Of a stretch of 64,000 bases of DNA, positions 34,733 to 43,956 are shown in pieces. The stretch lies in the NCBI GenBank assembly GCA_020633325.1, contig JACKDX010000002.1:558001-622000 (forward strand), given 5' to 3'. The DNA is from Myxococcales bacterium (GTDB lineage Bacteria; Myxococcota_A; Polyangia; Polyangiales; GCA-016699535). Below the pieces are notes generated by a model. That model was not told the DNA's origin. It made no database searches and saw only the letters and a program-made list of their open reading frames with translations. Within the stretch, counting starts at the first letter, position 1. Each line of letters starts with the position of its first letter. A program made the translations under genes and the position numbers.

Positions 34733-37700
34733 AGCCGCTGGTAGCATCGCGTTAAGGATGCGGAGCGTATCCTCGACCTGGGTGAGCGTATGGCGAGGAA
34801 GCCCATCCTCTACGTCAATGCGACGTGTGAGTTTCATGTCAGGGGTGATTGCCCAGTCGCTTGCGACTTCCCCGACGAGGGCGGTGACTTTCTTGGCATC
34901 GAGCGGCGTATCTTGGCTCAGATGCAGGGTGACGCGCCGCCGAGTCGCCTCCAATCCAAGCGCCTTTAACGCCCGAAGCTTCGGTTTCAGAGACATCACG
35001 CGTATGCAATCTTGGGCGAGTTTGGGCGGGGGCCCAAAGCGCTCTTCCATCTCATTTGCAATATCGATGATGGCGTCTTCATCTTGTGCAGCGGCGAGTC
35101 GCTGATAGAACGAGAGCCGGACGCCAATATCCTCAATGTAGTCATCCGGAATCCTCTGTTCAATGTCGAGAGTAAGCTCAGGATCAATGTGCCTTATGAC
35201 AGGTTGACCGCGAAGTTGAGCCACTGCCTCTTCGAGCATGCTCACAAACAGATCGAAACCTACCGCGGCCACATGGCCACTCTGTTCGGAGCCCAATAGG
35301 TCGCCCGCGCCGCGCTGATCCATGTCAAGGGAGGCGATATGGAAGCCGGCGCCCAGATAGGACAATCGTTCGAGGGCTTCAATGCGAGCCTTGGCATCGT
35401 CGTTGAGACTCACTGCCGAAGGCACCACAAGATAACAGTACGCTCGCTCTTTTGAACGCCCCACGCGCCCCCTGAGTTGGTAGAGTTGGCTCAATCCCAA
35501 CAGCTCCGCCCCATCAATGATTATGGTATTTGCGCGCGGTATGTCCAAGCCGCTCTCTACGATGGCCGTCGAACAGAGAATGTCGTATTCGCCGTCGACG
35601 AAATCCGTCATGATCGTTTCCAGCAGGGCATCTTTCATTTGTGCGTGAGCGACCGCTACGCGGGCTTCCGGCACCAAGTCTTGAATCCGTTGCGCGCGTT
35701 CGTACAGCCCCTCAACGCGGTTGTACACAAAGAACGTCTGCCCACCACGCGCAAGTTCCCGACGAATGGCTTCGCGAAGCACGTGTTCGTCAAAGCGTGT
35801 GATAAAAGTTCGCACCGCGCGCCGATCCACAGGCGGCGTGGTGATAAGGGACAGATCACGAAGGCCGCCAATGGCCATCTGCAGGGTGCGAGGAATGGGA
35901 GTCGCGGTGAGCGTGAGCACATCAACATCAGACCGCAATTGCTTGATTCGTTCTTTGTGCGTCACGCCGAACCTTTGCTCTTCATCCACAATCAGCAGAC
36001 CCAGATTGTGGAAGTGAACGTCCTTCGACAAGATACGATGGGTGCCCACAACTATGTCACAGCTGCCGTTTTTGATGCGCGCGAGGATCTCCGCGTGCCG
36101 CGTTTTGGGCACAAAGCGGGAAAGAACCTCTATGCTTAGGGGATAGTCTCGGAGCCGCTCCACAAACGTGCGATAATGCTGCTGGGCTAGTACCGTGGTG
36201 GGGCACAGCAGGGCTACCTGGCGGCCCGCCAAGGCTATCCGAAATGCCGCCCTCAGAGCGACCTCGGTCTTGCCGAAACCCACGTCACCACAGATCACGC
36301 GATCCATGGGCGCGGGTTTTTCCAAATCGCTAAGGACTTCGTGAATGGCCCGCGACTGATCCGACGTTTCCTCGAATGGGAAAGCCGCTTCGAACGCTTC
36401 GAACGAGGGATCGGGAGGGGAGAGAGACTTTTTCTCGCGTGTGCTTCTTTGCGCATAAAGTGCGAGCAGATGGTCGGCAAGCTGCCGGACAGCTTGCCGC
36501 ACCTTTGCTTTGGTGCGTGAAAAAGACTGGCCTCCAAGGCGATCAAGAGAAGGTGAGTGACCCTCTTTACTCGAAAACTTTTGAATCTGATTGAGGCGCG
36601 TAATAGGCAGATATAATTTCGCGCCCTGAGCGTACTCGACCACTAACACCTCGAGGCTGACGGGCGTGACGCCCCGAAGCTGGTCCATTTTGCTAACAGG
36701 TAGCTCTGTCTTTTCCAACCCGAGATATCTGCCAATACCGTGTTCGGGGTGAACAATGTAATCTCCGACGCGAAGCGAACGCAAGTCTCGGACAAACGGG
36801 TGTTTCGCTAGCCCCTTGGGACGTTTTGGTTGATGTCGGCGGGAACCGAATATTTCCTCTTCTGTGAGACAGACCAGGGCTTCCGTAGGGCACGTGAATC
36901 CGTCGGATAGCTCGCCCACGTGTAGCGTGAGTTCCTCAGGCTTGCTGCTGCGGATGGTATCGAGGGGCGAGGCCTCATAGCTACGCCGGGTAGAGACGCC
37001 GTGCGCCTCAAGGAGGTGATATAAACGGTCGGCTTGTGCGGAAGTTCGGCTCGTGAGCAAAATGCGAAAGCCCTGTGCCCTCCAGCCGGAAATCTCTTTC
37101 ATCAGCGGAATGAGAACGTCGTGTTGACGTCCCGATTGGCGATGGGCGCCAAGCGTCGCCCTCAGCTGCCGATGGTCAGAGCAACCAAAGCGCATCACGT
37201 CTTCTGATGAGGCAAAAAACCCCTCCGGCGCGTTCTCTTTCCCGGCAAGTACGATATCGTGAATGAGTATGGGAGAGCGGGCTTCGAGGAGATCAAGGGC
37301 AGCAGCTTTTGGGAGAAAAAGATCCTCGAAATCATACACGGGCTGCTGATTCTCTATTTTGTATTGGCGATCTTGGCGCGCGCGGGACTCTTCTTTCTCC
37401 AGGGCGTGGAGGATGCCAGTCGGATTAAATACCATTATCCGACAATCAGCCGGCAAAAAATCTAAACACGTCGAGAGTGGGCGATGATAAGCGGGAAGAA
37501 AGCCTTCCATGCCTGGAAAACCCCGACCGCTTTGTACAGTATCGAGAATCTGGCGTGTTTGGCTGGTTGGAAGGTTGATCTGATCGCATTGGTGCCTAAG
37601 CGACTCTACCGCCCTCGCCAAGGACTTCTCGTCAGCGATCATTTCTCGCACAGGAATGATGCGTGCATGATCAAGGGCCCCCAGGCTCCGTTGACTTTCA

Positions 37701-38383
37701 GGATCGAAATGCTTGAGCGATATTACTAAGTAGTCGTCCAGTTCTATGCGCACAGGGTATGCATACACGGGCGAAAAAACGTCGATGATGGCACCCCGGG
37801 CGCTATAGGTTCCCCTATCTTCCACGACCGGCACCCGTGTGTATCCGGTTTCGTTGAGGAGCGCGAGCAATGCCTCCCGGTCCAGTGCGTCTTCGTGAAT
37901 GACAGTGTAAGACTTCTCTAGAAACACCTCTTTCGGAGGCGTCTTCCGTAAGAAGGCGGCAGCGGGCAATACCAAGTGTCGCCAAGGACGATTTTCCGTG
38001 AGCATGGCGAGAATGCTGAGGCGCTGCATTGCTGCATGCCGATCAGAGACCAAATCCACGAACGGTGTGATCTCGTGCGCCGGAAAACGCGCTACATGTT
38101 GGGCGGCTATTGGCTGTTCCGCGAAGAATCGAAGATCGTGCTGACACTGAATGGCAGTCGCTTCGTCCGGCACCAGCCACACCCAGCGGTCCTTTGTTTG
38201 GCTCAACACACAGGCCGCCGCACCCAATGGAAGCTCCGCGAGATCGAGACGGCGGGAAGCTGTATCGATTATATCCAATGCGTCCGAAAAACGCATGGCA
38301 CCGGAAGCCAGCGCGCGCTCCAAATCCATGCCCGGCATCCCTGTGGTATCCACCAGTGCCAAAGATTCATTCTCCGCTGCCAT
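34727..38383 (-). CDS. mfd: Transcription-repair coupling factor Mfd
   Basis: A 1218-residue ATP-dependent translocase that removes stalled RNA polymerase and recruits UvrA. The N-terminal UvrB-like part includes NETGYTRVPVVEDRGTYSARGAIIDVF. The RNA-polymerase-interacting domain begins at LRVGDYIVHPEHGIGRYLGL. The motor has Walker A CGDVGFGKTEVALRAA, DEEQRFGV, the LTATPIPRTLQMA motif and QLRGRVGRSKERAYCYL. The C-terminal TRCF domain follows. Length is normal. I use ATG 38383; the frame also allows TTG 38422. It lies 52 bases after the SurA-like gene on the same strand, probably in one transcript. Confidence 0.96.
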   Translation of the reverse strand: MAAENESLALVDTTGMPGMDLERALASGAMRFSDALDIIDTASRRLDLAELPLGAAACVLSQTKDRWVWLVPDEATAIQCQHDLRFFAEQPIAAQHVARFPAHEITPFVDLVSDRHAAMQRLSILAMLTENRPWRHLVLPAAAFLRKTPPKEVFLEKSYTVIHEDALDREALLALLNETGYTRVPVVEDRGTYSARGAIIDVFSPVYAYPVRIELDDYLVISLKHFDPESQRSLGALDHARIIPVREMIADEKSLARAVESLRHQCDQINLPTSQTRQILDTVQSGRGFPGMEGFLPAYHRPLSTCLDFLPADCRIMVFNPTGILHALEKEESRARQDRQYKIENQQPVYDFEDLFLPKAAALDLLEARSPILIHDIVLAGKENAPEGFFASSEDVMRFGCSDHRQLRATLGAHRQSGRQHDVLIPLMKEISGWRAQGFRILLTSRTSAQADRLYHLLEAHGVSTRRSYEASPLDTIRSSKPEELTLHVGELSDGFTCPTEALVCLTEEEIFGSRRHQPKRPKGLAKHPFVRDLRSLRVGDYIVHPEHGIGRYLGLEKTELPVSKMDQLRGVTPVSLEVLVVEYAQGAKLYLPITRLNQIQKFSSKEGHSPSLDRLGGQSFSRTKAKVRQAVRQLADHLLALYAQRSTREKKSLSPPDPSFEAFEAAFPFEETSDQSRAIHEVLSDLEKPAPMDRVICGDVGFGKTEVALRAAFRIALAGRQVALLCPTTVLAQQHYRTFVERLRDYPLSIEVLSRFVPKTRHAEILARIKNGSCDIVVGTHRILSKDVHFHNLGLLIVDEEQRFGVTHKERIKQLRSDVDVLTLTATPIPRTLQMAIGGLRDLSLITTPPVDRRAVRTFITRFDEHVLREAIRRELARGGQTFFVYNRVEGLYERAQRIQDLVPEARVAVAHAQMKDALLETIMTDFVDGEYDILCSTAIVESGLDIPRANTIIIDGAELLGLSQLYQLRGRVGRSKERAYCYLVVPSAVSLNDDAKARIEALERLSYLGAGFHIASLDMDQRGAGDLLGSEQSGHVAAVGFDLFVSMLEEAVAQLRGQPVIRHIDPELTLDIEQRIPDDYIEDIGVRLSFYQRLAAAQDEDAIIDIANEMEERFGPPPKLAQDCIRVMSLKPKLRALKALGLEATRRRVTLHLSQDTPLDAKKVTALVGEVASDWAITPDMKLTRRIDVEDGLPRHTLTQVEDTLRILNAMLPAAA

Positions 38384-38435
38384 GGGGTGTTCGCATGTAC
38401 CCCATGACAACTCGGCTCGCAAGTCGATACGGTGT

Positions 38436-39371
38436 CTAGAGGCGCTTGACTACGAAGGCCTCCCGGCGGAGCTGTTGCAGCAAAATGCGTTCCTGTTTGG
38501 CCATGGTTTCCTCTAACAACGCCCGATAAAGCTGCTCACGCATTGCTGTATACGAAAGGGAACCGCTGCGCTCTTTCTCCTGCAGTAAAAAGATATGATA
38601 GCCGCCCCGACCAAGTATGGGCTGGCTGATGTCTTCGGGCTCCATCGCAAAGAGGGCTTCGCTCACCTCCTTTGAAAGGTCCTGCTGATCGATCCATTCG
38701 AGATCTTGCCCATGGTATTCGGAAAAAAAGTCTGCGAAATTATCGGCGGTTAATCGGTTTCGCACCGCAGAGGCCTCGCGCAATATCTCCTTCGCTTGTG
38801 CTTCGTCGGCACCCTCTGGAATGGGGAAGAACAGGTGCGACAGCCGAAATCGAAACTGTTGGCCACGTTCTTCGATCTCTTGCTCGTATCGTCTTTGGAT
38901 ATCTTCTTCGGAAATTCGTACCCGCCCGCGCAATCGCTGATTGATGACTTTCAGTCGCAACAGCTGTCGACGCACATCGGAACGATATTGCGATCGCTCC
39001 ATGCCTTGCTGATCGACAGCCAGCCAAAAGTCGTTTTCGGTGAGGTTACTTTGCTGCCTCACGTTGTCGATAGCGCGGTCAACATCGGCATCAGAAATTT
39101 CAATTTGCATCTCTGCGGCAAGCTCTTCGATGAGCATTTCGCTGATCATGTGGTCGAGGACCTGGCTGTATATCCGCTCCATGAGTTCGCGGCGTTGGTC
39201 ATCTGTGGGCGCGTCGAACGCCTGTTTCATGAAGGGGAGGGCCCGAACGCGAACCTCCGAAAGGAAAACAGGTTTTTCGTTGACAACGGCAACAACTCGT
39301 TCAAGCACCTCGGCGCGAGCCGAAAAAGCGAACGCCCAGAGACAAAATGTGAACAAACTAAATCGCTTCAT
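38436..39371 (-). CDS. SurA-like periplasmic peptidyl-prolyl isomerase/chaperone
   Basis: A 311-residue exported protein with a signal peptide ending FSARAE (about residue 20). Residues about 22-165 match the SurA N-terminal chaperone region (VVAVVNEKPVFLSEV, then paired helices). About 170-275 is one parvulin domain (RLSHLFFPIP..., and GRGGYHIFLLQEKE near its end). E. coli SurA has two parvulin domains, so this is the short form. It assists outer-membrane protein folding in the periplasm. ATG 39371 overlaps the end of the preceding parvulin gene by 14 bases, indicating coupling. Confidence 0.85.
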   Translation of the reverse strand: MKRFSLFTFCLWAFAFSARAEVLERVVAVVNEKPVFLSEVRVRALPFMKQAFDAPTDDQRRELMERIYSQVLDHMISEMLIEELAAEMQIEISDADVDRAIDNVRQQSNLTENDFWLAVDQQGMERSQYRSDVRRQLLRLKVINQRLRGRVRISEEDIQRRYEQEIEERGQQFRFRLSHLFFPIPEGADEAQAKEILREASAVRNRLTADNFADFFSEYHGQDLEWIDQQDLSKEVSEALFAMEPEDISQPILGRGGYHIFLLQEKERSGSLSYTAMREQLYRALLEETMAKQERILLQQLRREAFVVKRL

Positions 39372-40305
39372 GATCAATCCGCACGTCTTTAAGCCGTTCG
39401 AGGTCTTCTTTAATGTTTGCCTGCTGGCGAAGCTTTTTGAGGAGATTTTCTATCATCTCGGCGCGTCGCTGTTTGAGAAGTAGGTTCTGAATCGGTCTAC
39501 GGACCTCCTGTAAACTTCTTTGAAGTGCTTCGCGCTTTGCGGTGAGGCGTATGATGTGATAGCCATCCGTGCTCTCAACTGGTTGGGGGTAGATATCCCC
39601 TAAGCGCGTGAGCTTAAAAGCCGCCCGCGCTACGGCCTCCGGCACCCGAGGTTCCGATCCCGTGCGCTCGTTGGGTCGCGAGATGAAGGTGAGGTCGCCA
39701 CCTCTTGTACGGGTTGCTTCATCGATTGAGTGCTCTAAAGCCATGCGACCAAAATACTCGTCGTCGTTCTTATGCTTGTTGACGGCGTCGAGCAAACGGG
39801 CAGCGGCGCTTTTTTCTGCCACTACGATGTGACTGATCCTTATCTGCTCTGGCTTATGGTATTCGCCAGAGTGGGCCTGGTAATAAGCCTCTATAGCCCT
39901 GTCGCTCACGCTTTCAAGACGCAACTTAGAGTCGATGGTTTCCTCTAAGAACTGGTCAATCATAAATTGGGTTTCGGCTCGCGCCACTTCGGGGTCGCGA
40001 TTGTACCCGCGCTTCTTTGCTTCCAACGCGAGCATCTCAAAGCGCACCATGTTTTCCAAAAGTTCGCGCCTTCGTTCGGGGCTGCGGTACTGGTTGCGGA
40101 GGTAGGGCGAAAGCTCGGCGAGTCGCCGCGAAAAATCGCCCGCCGTGATTGTCTGGTCTCCAATGCGCGCCAACACCTGTTTGGCGCCCTCGTCACCCAC
40201 CCCATCCCTACGCATACGCTTAGAGGCGGATTTGCATGTCGAGGCCGCAGTGACGCACATGAGGCACGCGACCACCATCGTCAGACGAACTCCTAATGCC
40301 CGCAT
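39358..40305 (-). CDS. PpiC-type parvulin peptidyl-prolyl isomerase, exported
   Basis: A 315-residue exported protein. From ATG 40305, which has AAGG four bases before it, the N-terminus is a clean signal sequence (MRALGVRLTMVVACLMC...). The frame extends to TTG 40365 but without ribosome-site support. A helical chaperone part (about 45-145) precedes a parvulin domain (about 150-250) with IRISHIVVAEKS, DEYFGRMALEHSIDEATRTRGGDL and STDGYHIIRLT. A basic helical tail ends the protein. It probably cooperates with the SurA-like product encoded next in envelope protein folding; together with mfd they form a minus-strand run. Confidence 0.85.
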   Translation of the reverse strand: MRALGVRLTMVVACLMCVTAASTCKSASKRMRRDGVGDEGAKQVLARIGDQTITAGDFSRRLAELSPYLRNQYRSPERRRELLENMVRFEMLALEAKKRGYNRDPEVARAETQFMIDQFLEETIDSKLRLESVSDRAIEAYYQAHSGEYHKPEQIRISHIVVAEKSAAARLLDAVNKHKNDDEYFGRMALEHSIDEATRTRGGDLTFISRPNERTGSEPRVPEAVARAAFKLTRLGDIYPQPVESTDGYHIIRLTAKREALQRSLQEVRRPIQNLLLKQRRAEMIENLLKKLRQQANIKEDLERLKDVRIDHEAI

Positions 40306-40400
40306 CACCCTTCCGCGTGCCCAATTTAACGCCTGACGCGACATTGTGGGCCGAGCATAGAGCAACGGTTATTGCAACGCAATCGTCCCACTGGTGCGTT

Positions 40401-42179
40401 TCAGCGTTTCTTTTTCCGCCTCGGGCGGTGCGGACTCCGCGATGGCTCTGAGGGAATCTCGCCCTTGGGCAATCCATTGAGAGACGGCGCTGTCACGGAT
40501 GGCTCCGAAGTGCTCGCGGACGGTTTGAGCCGCACCGGGCCGATAGGGCCGTTGTAGCCTGCAGGGATCTCTATTTCCAACGGCTCATAACCATCTTTGG
40601 AAAAACGAAGTTGCACGGCGGTTCCTTTCTTGGGCACCGTGGTGGTGGGCGTGACCTCTTTAAGTGTGGCGCCATTGACGGTAACACTTGCCCCGCTCGG
40701 TTCAGATGACAGATAAAGCAAGCGACCCGTTGATGCGCCGATGGAAGGCGAGAGTGCGCTACTCGGCATCTGCGTGGGGCGAGCGACAGGCAGTGCGGAT
40801 GAAGGCGACGTTTCTTTACTTCTTGAGGACGACCACGATGCGAGGGCGGCAAGAGAGCCGATTCCAAAGAGGACGGCGCCAAGAGATAGCGCCATCCGGG
40901 TGCTTCGACGCCGAATGGAAATCTGCTGCGTGTCGGGTGCGGACCAATCCACGTCGTTCACGACCGCAGTTTTGCCATCGAAGCTCGCGCCTGCCACCAT
41001 CGTCTGGGCTTCATCCCAGCTCGAAACTGAAGCCTCATGAGGTGTGCCGACCGAAGCATGCGCCGCCAAGTTCTGAGCCGCGATGCGTTGGGTGCGATCG
41101 TGAATTGCGTCGGTGGCCTCAAGGAGATGGGGCTTGGGTGGAGTGAGGCTCGTCCCGTGTAAAGACCCAGAAGGCGCGAGTTCGAAGGGGGCGTGTGTTG
41201 AGTCGCTAAGAGATTTGACAGGGGAGGGTCCATCTGAGTCCTGCACCAGTTTCCGGACTAGTTCGGAGATGTCTGCCATGGAATTCACTGCTCCTAGTCG
41301 CAGTTGCTCTTCGGCCAGCAAGCCCACCAAGACGTGCATGTCTTCGGGGCGTCCCTCGGGATGCGGGGCGAGACATCGGGTGATCAGCTTATCCAACGAT
41401 TTGGGAATGCGCGATGACGCTTGTCTGGGGCGCACGTATCTTGCATTGAGAATCCGTTCCAACAGGTTGGGCTCCTCACTGATATCAAATGGGTGAACGC
41501 CGACACACATCTCGTAAAGGATTACTCCCATGGCGAACACATCGACTCGGTGATCTACGGGCGTCCCCCGAGCCAACTGTTCTGGCGCAATATAGCCGTA
41601 GGTGCCTTTGATAACCCCGGTACGGGTTTCGTAAACTTTGGATGCGGCCTTCGCGATACCGAAGTCAATCAGTTTAACAGCGCCATCGTAGCTGACAATG
41701 ATGTTAGCCGGCTTGAGATCGCGATGCACAATGCGCAGCGGTCGCCCGAGCTCATCTCTTCGGGTATGCACATATGCCAAGGCTTCCGCGATTCCGATTC
41801 CGACACTGAGAGCAATGCCCAACGGAAAACCATCAGGGCCACGCTTCGACGCGGCATGCAGCAGCGTGTTCAGCGTGGGTCCGCGCACATATTCCATCAC
41901 GAGATGATAAGACTCTTCCATCTGCCCGAGATCGAACACTTGCGCGATGTTCGGATGAGACAGAGCTGCCATGAGTCGAGCTTCATCGAGAAACATGGTT
42001 CGAAACTCTTCGTCCTTGCTGAGGCTCTGACGGATACGCTTAATCACCACGCGGCGTTCCAAGCCTTCAATGCCGGTGTGTTTGGCCAGGAAAACTTCGG
42101 ACATTCCGCCTACCGCGATTCTTCGGATAATATGATAAGGTCCGAAGTTCATTGCTGAGTTCGGGCTTTTCGCGGGCAT
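40401..42179 (-). CDS. Transmembrane Ser/Thr protein kinase with C-terminal PEGA domain
   Basis: A 592-residue Hanks-type kinase. The glycine loop is VGGMSEVFLAK, the ATP-anchoring Lys47 is in VVIKRI, HRDLKPAN is at 153-160 (canonical) and DFG at 172-174, followed by GTYGYIAPEQ. A long Ser/Thr-rich linker reaches a single transmembrane helix (about 429-449). The extracytoplasmic part has a PEGA domain (about 488-553, SSEPSGASVTVNGA and LRFSKDGYEPLEIEI) and a basic tail. I start it at ATG 42179 because the open frame further upstream overlaps the divergent FHA gene. Pairing with that membrane FHA protein suggests a kinase-phosphothreonine reader module. Confidence 0.9.
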   Translation of the reverse strand: MPAKSPNSAMNFGPYHIIRRIAVGGMSEVFLAKHTGIEGLERRVVIKRIRQSLSKDEEFRTMFLDEARLMAALSHPNIAQVFDLGQMEESYHLVMEYVRGPTLNTLLHAASKRGPDGFPLGIALSVGIGIAEALAYVHTRRDELGRPLRIVHRDLKPANIIVSYDGAVKLIDFGIAKAASKVYETRTGVIKGTYGYIAPEQLARGTPVDHRVDVFAMGVILYEMCVGVHPFDISEEPNLLERILNARYVRPRQASSRIPKSLDKLITRCLAPHPEGRPEDMHVLVGLLAEEQLRLGAVNSMADISELVRKLVQDSDGPSPVKSLSDSTHAPFELAPSGSLHGTSLTPPKPHLLEATDAIHDRTQRIAAQNLAAHASVGTPHEASVSSWDEAQTMVAGASFDGKTAVVNDVDWSAPDTQQISIRRRSTRMALSLGAVLFGIGSLAALASWSSSRSKETSPSSALPVARPTQMPSSALSPSIGASTGRLLYLSSEPSGASVTVNGATLKEVTPTTTVPKKGTAVQLRFSKDGYEPLEIEIPAGYNGPIGPVRLKPSASTSEPSVTAPSLNGLPKGEIPSEPSRSPHRPRRKKKR

Positions 42180-42275
42180 GCAACTAGTGTACCACGCCTT
42201 CCATTCTTTTCTGGGTTTTTGCAGTCGCGGGCAGCCGTCCTCGGGCGCAATCTGACAGGGGAATCCTAGAGATAA

Positions 42276-43169
42276 ATGGGCAAACAGGAAACAAACAAGG
42301 AGTTGCACGATGGCTCCCATGTGGGAGAACGTGAGGGCGCTCCCTTCATGGAGAACGCGAGCATCGATCATGATCCGCTTGAAGAGGAGGCAACCCATGT
42401 CGAGATGGAGAGTATGTTGGCCGAGCAGTCCACCAGTATCCTCGACGGCATCCCTCCTCCTCCGAGGTTGGAGGTAGAGCAAGGACGCGATAGAGGGAAG
42501 ACTTACGTGCTCAACCCCGGGGAGACGAGCCTGGGGCGAGGGATCGACAACGAGATCATACTAAGCGATGTTACTGTCTCTCGAAAACACTTAAAAATCT
42601 TGAATCGCGATGGCGTTCTCACCCTTTACGATTTGGGGAGCGGCAATGGAACCATGGTGAATGGAAAAGCGGTCTTTGAAGTGTCGCTCAACTGCGATGA
42701 CCGCATCCGAATTGGAGAAACAACCCTGTGTGTGATGGACGGGGAGGCGCAGTCGAGATTCTCGCAACCGAAGGATGCGGAAATTGTAGCGGCTCAAATG
42801 GCGACAGTGCCACCCGTGGTATACGGTGCCGACAGCGACGACGTCGCTGACAAAAGCAAACATTCAGTGGTCGTGCCCCGCAGTTGGCTTATCAGTATCA
42901 TGGTGCTTGGAGGGCTCGTTCTTTTATCCCTGTCGGTAACGGTGGTGTCGTTATGGTTGGTCCAACGCGACAGCCGCACAACGGCAGGCAAGACGTCCGC
43001 CAGCCCGGTCTCCAACTTACTCGATCGGGCGGAGGTTGCCCTTCGCGAAGGCCGGTGGGAGGAGGCAGAGAAACACATAAGCTTCGTGCTCTTGCGCAGT
43101 CCCGAGGACCGACGTGCGGTCATGTTAATGCAAAAAGTACGGGACGCGCGGAGTAAATCGCACGATTAG
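42276..43169 (+). CDS. Membrane FHA-domain protein
   Basis: A 297-residue protein. An acidic N-terminal stretch is followed by an FHA domain (about 65-150): SLGRGIDNEIILSD, SRKH at 102-105 and the GSGNGTMVNG loop at 121-130, all expected for phosphothreonine binding. A transmembrane helix spans about 205-229, and a short TPR-like helical pair (about 245-290) lies on the other side. Its start is 96 bases from the divergent PEGA kinase start. The ATG has a weak Shine-Dalgarno. It probably reads phosphorylation by that kinase at the membrane, which is inference from position. Confidence 0.82.
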   Translation: MGKQETNKELHDGSHVGEREGAPFMENASIDHDPLEEEATHVEMESMLAEQSTSILDGIPPPPRLEVEQGRDRGKTYVLNPGETSLGRGIDNEIILSDVTVSRKHLKILNRDGVLTLYDLGSGNGTMVNGKAVFEVSLNCDDRIRIGETTLCVMDGEAQSRFSQPKDAEIVAAQMATVPPVVYGADSDDVADKSKHSVVVPRSWLISIMVLGGLVLLSLSVTVVSLWLVQRDSRTTAGKTSASPVSNLLDRAEVALREGRWEEAEKHISFVLLRSPEDRRAVMLMQKVRDARSKSHD

Positions 43170-43176
43170 AGCGCGG

Positions 43177-43956
43177 TTAGATTATTCCTATGGCGTCTGT
43201 GAGGATCCAGCCTTTGCGTCCGTCGGCAAAGGTCACGCGATAATAGGTGCCATGTCGCTTTAAGATAAGAGCCCGCTCGCCTTCGAAGGCATGGCCTTTC
43301 TCGGTTCCATCGGCCCTAGGCTGCACTTGAATCCGCGCCCGATCTAGGAGAACCACAGCATCTTCGCTTGCCGCGACGATGCCTGTTTTGGCTAACAAGA
43401 GGAAACCTGCAAGGAACAGTCCCACGCCCGTGACGCCGCTTCCCACCCCTGCCACAAGTCGCCAGGTTTCTTTCCGAAGTAGCACCCGCGCCGTGAGAAA
43501 TGCGAAGCACAGGAAATTAAAAACAGCCACGAGGGTGAACAGAAGCGATACGGAAACGCGACGAAGCACAGATGGCACAAAAGGAGGCTCATGTTGAATG
43601 GCGGATTCTATGCCGAGGGCGAGATGTCTCGCAGCCAAAGCTTGATCGGCCTGCTTGAGGTTCTTCTGTACAGTAGCGTCAGAGGGCCGCAGCCGCAGAG
43701 CGCGCTCAAAATAACGAATGGCGTTTCCATAGTTCTCAAGCTTTGCGTGCGCTATGGCAAGATTGAAGTACACGTCGGGATCGTGTACCCCCAAACGCAC
43801 TAAGTGTGAATAATTTTTGATCGCGCGCCGATAGTCCTCGTGTTGATACGCTGCATTGGCATCTGCAAATATCGAGTGGAGCGATACTGCCTGCACCGGG
43901 GCGGACCAAAGCGACACGGCAAAAAATGCCCATCCGAATAGCGACGTATATCTCAT
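43177..43956 (-). CDS. batE: BatE-like TPR and SH3 membrane protein
   Basis: A 259-residue protein closing the Bat operon. A signal sequence (about 1-23) is followed by TPRs (about 29-105, ANAAYQHEDYRRAIKNYSHLV, AIAHAKLENYGNAIRYFERALRLRP), two transmembrane helices (about 131-157 and 165-190) and a C-terminal SH3-like domain (about 195-255, ending YYRVTFADGRKGWILTDAI). This matches BatE. Its ATG overlaps the BatD stop (ATGA, 43953-43956). It faces the FHA gene tail to tail with 7 bases between. Confidence 0.82.
   Translation of the reverse strand: MRYTSLFGWAFFAVSLWSAPVQAVSLHSIFADANAAYQHEDYRRAIKNYSHLVRLGVHDPDVYFNLAIAHAKLENYGNAIRYFERALRLRPSDATVQKNLKQADQALAARHLALGIESAIQHEPPFVPSVLRRVSVSLLFTLVAVFNFLCFAFLTARVLLRKETWRLVAGVGSGVTGVGLFLAGFLLLAKTGIVAASEDAVVLLDRARIQVQPRADGTEKGHAFEGERALILKRHGTYYRVTFADGRKGWILTDAIGII

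Noticed and set aside
35477..36139. 220-codon plus-strand open frame opposite mfd
   Set aside because: Shadow of the helicase motor domain of Mfd.
41421..42158. 245-codon plus-strand open frame opposite the PEGA kinase
   Set aside because: Antisense to the intact kinase domain; no family features.
42180..42482. 101-codon N-terminal extension of the PEGA kinase
   Set aside because: It would overlap the divergent FHA gene by about 200 bases, and the kinase domain begins just after ATG 42179.
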